A stretch of DNA of 13,910 bases from Verrucomicrobia bacterium UBA1629. GTDB taxonomy: Bacteria; Verrucomicrobiota; Kiritimatiellia; RFP12; UBA1067. The stretch lies in assembly GCA_002321305.1 (NCBI GenBank), contig DCMF01000021.1, forward strand, positions 1,165 through 15,074. The letters are read 5' to 3'. The number at the start of each line of letters is the position of its first letter. The first letter of the stretch is position 1. A program made the position numbers and the translations under genes. Of the stretch, positions 11,222-13,910 are shown piece by piece. Under the pieces are notes generated by a model. It worked only from the letters and a program-made list of their open reading frames with translations, was not told the DNA's origin and ran no database searches.

Positions 11222-13630
11222 ATGAAAATGATGAAGGCGTTTTGGCCGGGGCTCCTGAAGGCCTCGATGTGCGGTTCCGTCGGCATGGCCCTGTGCGCGC
11301 GCCCAGCGGCGGCGGTCGGCGACGTCACGCTGACGAAGGTCGCCGAGTATGACTTCTCCGTCAACGGATGCGGCGGCTTGGCCTATGCGGGCGGCGACCA
11401 GTTCTACGTCCTTCGCGACCACAACGACACGACGGGCTACGCCGAGATCTATCCGCTGACGCTCGGCATCGACAAGACGACTGGCGCCATCCTCTCCCAG
11501 ACGCTAGGGGGGGCTGTCCGCCCTGGGAATCTGAATGACGCCGAGGGATTGGCGTTTGACCCCGGCAGCGGGACGCTTTGGGTCAGCGACGAGGCAGTCC
11601 CGACGATTTCCGAGTTCGGCACGAGCGGCTCTCCGACGGGGCGCTGCGCGCCTGTGCCGGCGATCCAGCGGGAGAAGAAGCGCGCCAACCGTTCGCTCGA
11701 GTCGCTGACCATCTCCGGCGACGGCCTCACGATGTGGACGGCCAATGAGCAGGCCCTCACGTGTGACGGCGATGCGTCGGACGGAAAGGCCTATGTCGAG
11801 ACGGTCGTGCGCCTGACGCGGTTCAGCCGCCCGACGGTGGCGGGCGACTGGACGGCTTCGGGCGAATGGGCCTATAAGTGCGACTCCAGCGGCACCGGTG
11901 GCACAGTCCAGAGCGGGCTTTCGGGGCTTTGCGCCCTGCCGGACGGCTCGATTCTCGCGCTGGAGCGCGAGGTCAGCGTCTCGACGTCCGGCCGCTGCCG
12001 CATCTATCGCGTGACGCCGGAAGCGCTGGCGTCCGCGACGGAGGTCTCCGCACTTGCCGCGCTCGACCGCAACCGCGCCTACAAGGCCATCGGCAAGGGA
12101 ACGGCCCTTGTCGAATTCGACAACAGCCGCCAATCGAGTCTAACAGAATACAAGATGATCGTCTACGAGGGCATCTGCCTCGGCCCTCGGCTGAAGGACG
12201 GGTCGCTTGGGGTCTATCTCGTCTCCGACGGCGGCGCCTCGAAGTCGCAGTCGCTCGCCACGGCCTACACGATGTCACGGCTCTGTGCGCTTCGGCTGTC
12301 GGGCCTTGACGTCGTCACGGTCAACTTCAGCGCGCCCGACGGCTGCACGGCCACGCCGGGCGGTCGCAACTACCGCTACCTGCGCGGCAGCCGGATCGCC
12401 GCGTCGCTCACGGGCGCGGGCCTGGAGCCGGCGGCCTACACGAACAACGGCGCACGTCTCGTTTCCGCCGCCTGGACGGCGGGCGCGCGCGCCGGGTCGG
12501 GCACGGAGGCCGAGATCACGGCCGCGGACGACGACACGACGCTTCGGTGGACGCTCTCCGAGACGACGTCGGCGAAGACGGAGATCGGCTCGCACGACTC
12601 CTTCGAGGGCTTTGCGGAAGGGACGCTGGCGTCCGCGATTCCCGACTGGTCGGGCGAGGCGGCGGTGGAGGCCCTGTCCTACGCGCCGCCGACGCCGCCG
12701 GGCTATGCGATGCCGCGTGAGACGCACACGCGCGTGCTGAACGCCGAGGAGGATGACGCCTGGCGGGCGGTCACGGACAACATCGCGGGCAATCGCCGGT
12801 TCGAGGTCATGATCCAGGTTCGCCGCGCGACGGCGCCGCTCGCGGCCGCGTCCGGGTCTGTCCGCGTCCAGGTCGGCATCGATGCCGAGGGCCGCTTCTG
12901 CCTCTGGCATCTCCGGCGCGGGGAGGACGGCTGGGCGGCAGGCTGGACACGTCTCAGCGAGACGGCCTACGCGGACGGCGACTGGGTGCGGCTCGGCGTC
13001 GAGCTGGCGGACGCCAACGGCGTGGGCTTCTGCCGCGTGCGGCTGAACGGGTCGGTCTGCCCGACGGCCGCCGGACTCCGCGCGATGGACTCCGGCGCGC
13101 CCGCGCCCGGCGTCTGGCACCGCCTCGCGAACGGCACGGCGGCGGGCGTCTCGGAGGTTGGTTTCATCGGCACGAGGATCGATGACCTGCTCGTGACGAC
13201 GGACGCCTTCTCGTCCGAACACACGGGGGCGACGTCGGCGGACGGCATCGACTTCGCCTGGCTGGACGAGATGAACCTGCCGCGAGACCCGACGGCGGCG
13301 GCGCCGAATCTGCCGGGCCACACGGTGAAGTACCTTCACGAGTCGGGCGTCGCCCCGTATTCGGACAGGCCGCTCGCGATCACGCGCGTCACGGTCGGCC
13401 CGGACGGCAGGGTCCGCCTCGCCTTCAACGGCTACAAGGGCGACAGCCCGGAGGCGTTCTACCGTGTCCTCCGCTCCGCGAACCTGAAGGACTGGACGCC
13501 GCTCGGCACGGGCGACGGCGCGTTTGACGGCGACCGCGCGTCCTGGTCGAGCGCGTGGGAGGGGCTGCCGGGCGACGCGCCGGCTTCGTCCCTGTTCTAC
13601 AAGGTCGAGGCGATGCCGACGACGCCCTGA
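11222..13630 (+). CDS. Secreted esterase-like-phytase family protein with C-terminal jelly-roll and surface modules
   Basis: This 802-residue exported protein has a signal peptide at 1-31 (basic start, hydrophobic core, ARPAAA before the likely cleavage). Residues ~35-365 match the esterase-like-phytase beta-propeller family: NDAEGLAFDPGSGTLWVSDE (105-124), RSLESLTISGDGLTMWTANE (157-176), GLCALPDGSILALERE (235-250) and YEGICLGPRLKDGSLGVYLVSDGG (315-338). Residues ~363-450 form a small module ending in DDDTTLRWTLSE, as in surface proteins of Verrucomicrobiota relatives. Residues ~458-660 look like a concanavalin/LamG-type jelly roll (FEGFAEGTL, RFEVMIQVRR, WVRLGVEL, FCRVRLNG). The C-terminus (~715-797) has the AFYRVLRSANLKDWTPL...FYKVEA pattern seen in exported Kiritimatiellota proteins. 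The family name does not prove phytase activity. Cysteines are frequent. It is monocistronic, with its own promoter. Confidence 0.82.
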   Translation: MKMMKAFWPGLLKASMCGSVGMALCARPAAAVGDVTLTKVAEYDFSVNGCGGLAYAGGDQFYVLRDHNDTTGYAEIYPLTLGIDKTTGAILSQTLGGAVRPGNLNDAEGLAFDPGSGTLWVSDEAVPTISEFGTSGSPTGRCAPVPAIQREKKRANRSLESLTISGDGLTMWTANEQALTCDGDASDGKAYVETVVRLTRFSRPTVAGDWTASGEWAYKCDSSGTGGTVQSGLSGLCALPDGSILALEREVSVSTSGRCRIYRVTPEALASATEVSALAALDRNRAYKAIGKGTALVEFDNSRQSSLTEYKMIVYEGICLGPRLKDGSLGVYLVSDGGASKSQSLATAYTMSRLCALRLSGLDVVTVNFSAPDGCTATPGGRNYRYLRGSRIAASLTGAGLEPAAYTNNGARLVSAAWTAGARAGSGTEAEITAADDDTTLRWTLSETTSAKTEIGSHDSFEGFAEGTLASAIPDWSGEAAVEALSYAPPTPPGYAMPRETHTRVLNAEEDDAWRAVTDNIAGNRRFEVMIQVRRATAPLAAASGSVRVQVGIDAEGRFCLWHLRRGEDGWAAGWTRLSETAYADGDWVRLGVELADANGVGFCRVRLNGSVCPTAAGLRAMDSGAPAPGVWHRLANGTAAGVSEVGFIGTRIDDLLVTTDAFSSEHTGATSADGIDFAWLDEMNLPRDPTAAAPNLPGHTVKYLHESGVAPYSDRPLAITRVTVGPDGRVRLAFNGYKGDSPEAFYRVLRSANLKDWTPLGTGDGAFDGDRASWSSAWEGLPGDAPASSLFYKVEAMPTTP

Positions 13631-13697
13631 AAATGCTTCGTCGGCACGTACGCGCCCAGTCGCACGATTTCGCGCCTCGCACTGCGGACGGTGGCGG

Positions 13698-13729
13698 CAA
13701 GATGAGCGGAATGTCCTGTCGTCATCTTG
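13698..13729. promoter_or_regulatory. 8-bp inverted repeat upstream of the AAA-ATPase-like gene
   Basis: CAAGATGA (13698-13705) and TCATCTTG (13722-13729) are exact reverse complements with a 16-nt spacer. They end 11 nt before the extended -10. No T-tract follows, so a terminator for the preceding gene is unlikely. The position suits a regulator site, but chance is possible. Confidence 0.4.
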
Positions 13730-13740
13730 TCCCGTAGATA

Positions 13741-13749
13741 TGCTATAAT
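13741..13749 (+). promoter_or_regulatory. Extended -10 promoter of the AAA-ATPase-like gene (leaderless layout)
   Basis: TGC-TATAAT, with TATAAT at 13744-13749. The predicted +1 is 13756, one base before the ATG at 13757, so the mRNA should be essentially leaderless. Confidence 0.7.
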
Positions 13750-13756
13750 AGGCGTC

Positions 13757-13910
13757 ATGGAGAAGATGAAGCAGATCATGTACGGCGTGACGGACTTCGC
13801 GCTCATCCGCGCGGAGAACGGCTATTTCGTGGACCGCACCGCGCTCATCCGCGAGCTGGAGAAGACGCGCTACGCGATGTTCCTGCGTCCGCGCCGCTTC
13901 GGCAAGTCGC
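13757..13910 (+). CDS. AAA-ATPase-like family protein (5' end only)
   Basis: The first 51 codons are present and the gene runs off the window. The sequence MYGVTDFALIRAENGYFVDRTALIREL (8-34) followed by FLRPRRFGKS (42-51) is the classic opening of the AAA-ATPase_like family. In that family a Y-VDKT-type strand precedes a shortened P-loop, RPRRFGKS. Full proteins are about 500-600 residues and usually carry a C-terminal PD-(D/E)XK nuclease-like domain (DUF1703). They are highly expanded in gut Bacteroidota and relatives, and their function is not established. The start is supported by the promoter position; there is no Shine-Dalgarno site. Confidence 0.85.
   Translation, partial: MEKMKQIMYGVTDFALIRAENGYFVDRTALIRELEKTRYAMFLRPRRFGKS

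Noticed and set aside
11506..11540. A third possible copy of the GGGGCCTGTCCCC repeat
   Set aside because: The similarity is loose, and the bases encode GGAVRPGNLND just ahead of and into the conserved NDAEGLAF part of the phytase-like domain, so coding constraint explains them.

Overview
The window is a GC-rich, strongly C/G-ending-codon bacterial segment in which every recognisable gene lies on the + strand. Several traits fit a Kiritimatiellota/Verrucomicrobiota-type gut or sediment bacterium: a large secreted phytase-like protein with jelly-roll and YRVLRSANLKDW-type C-terminal modules, an AAA-ATPase-like/PD-(D/E)XK family gene start, and dispersed short repeats. It is probably from a metagenome assembly. 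This assignment is an inference, not something the sequence proves.

Region 1 (1-5533) is one tightly packed operon, with genes overlapping or 4 nt apart. It holds the 3' end of a TRAP substrate-binding protein, a TRAP small permease fused to a DUF805-like membrane domain, the TRAP large permease, both subunits of adenosylcobalamin-dependent ethanolamine ammonia-lyase (eutB, eutC), and a CobA/CobO-type corrinoid adenosyltransferase that can supply the lyase cofactor. The logic is import of a substrate, B12-dependent deamination, and cofactor adenosylation. No EutH/Eat permease, EutA reactivase or microcompartment shell gene is visible, although genes upstream of base 1 are unknown.

Region 2 (about 5590-7280) is a hipBA kinase toxin-antitoxin module. 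It has its own promoter and a probable pair of operator arms, and it sits between two 35-bp direct repeats that are 30/35 identical. Its base usage differs from its neighbours and it looks like an inserted cassette.

Region 3 (7281-11142) starts with a promoter whose predicted transcript begins with a perfect 8-bp stem-loop, followed by a 3-phosphoglycerate dehydrogenase (serA). An oligopeptidase A-like M3 metallopeptidase is coupled to serA. The peptidase carries an in-frame insert made of two inverted arrays of 7-bp repeats, and it loses its last ~120 residues where a third 7-bp repeat array begins. Immediately after that array begins a FecCD/BtuC-type permease lacking its first transmembrane segment. 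The junction is either a real repeat-mediated deletion or an assembly chimera.

Region 4 (11143-13910) holds a secreted esterase-like-phytase family protein and the start of an AAA-ATPase-like gene. Each follows an extended -10 promoter placed so that transcription should start at the ATG or one base before it (leaderless mRNAs). The four promoters found share the pattern TNTGNTATAAT.

No rRNA, tRNA, CRISPR array or transposase gene was seen. No gene-free gap exceeds 300 bases. The gaps are 5534-5726, 7232-7412, 11143-11221 and 13631-13756; apart from the sites listed they hold nothing I recognise.
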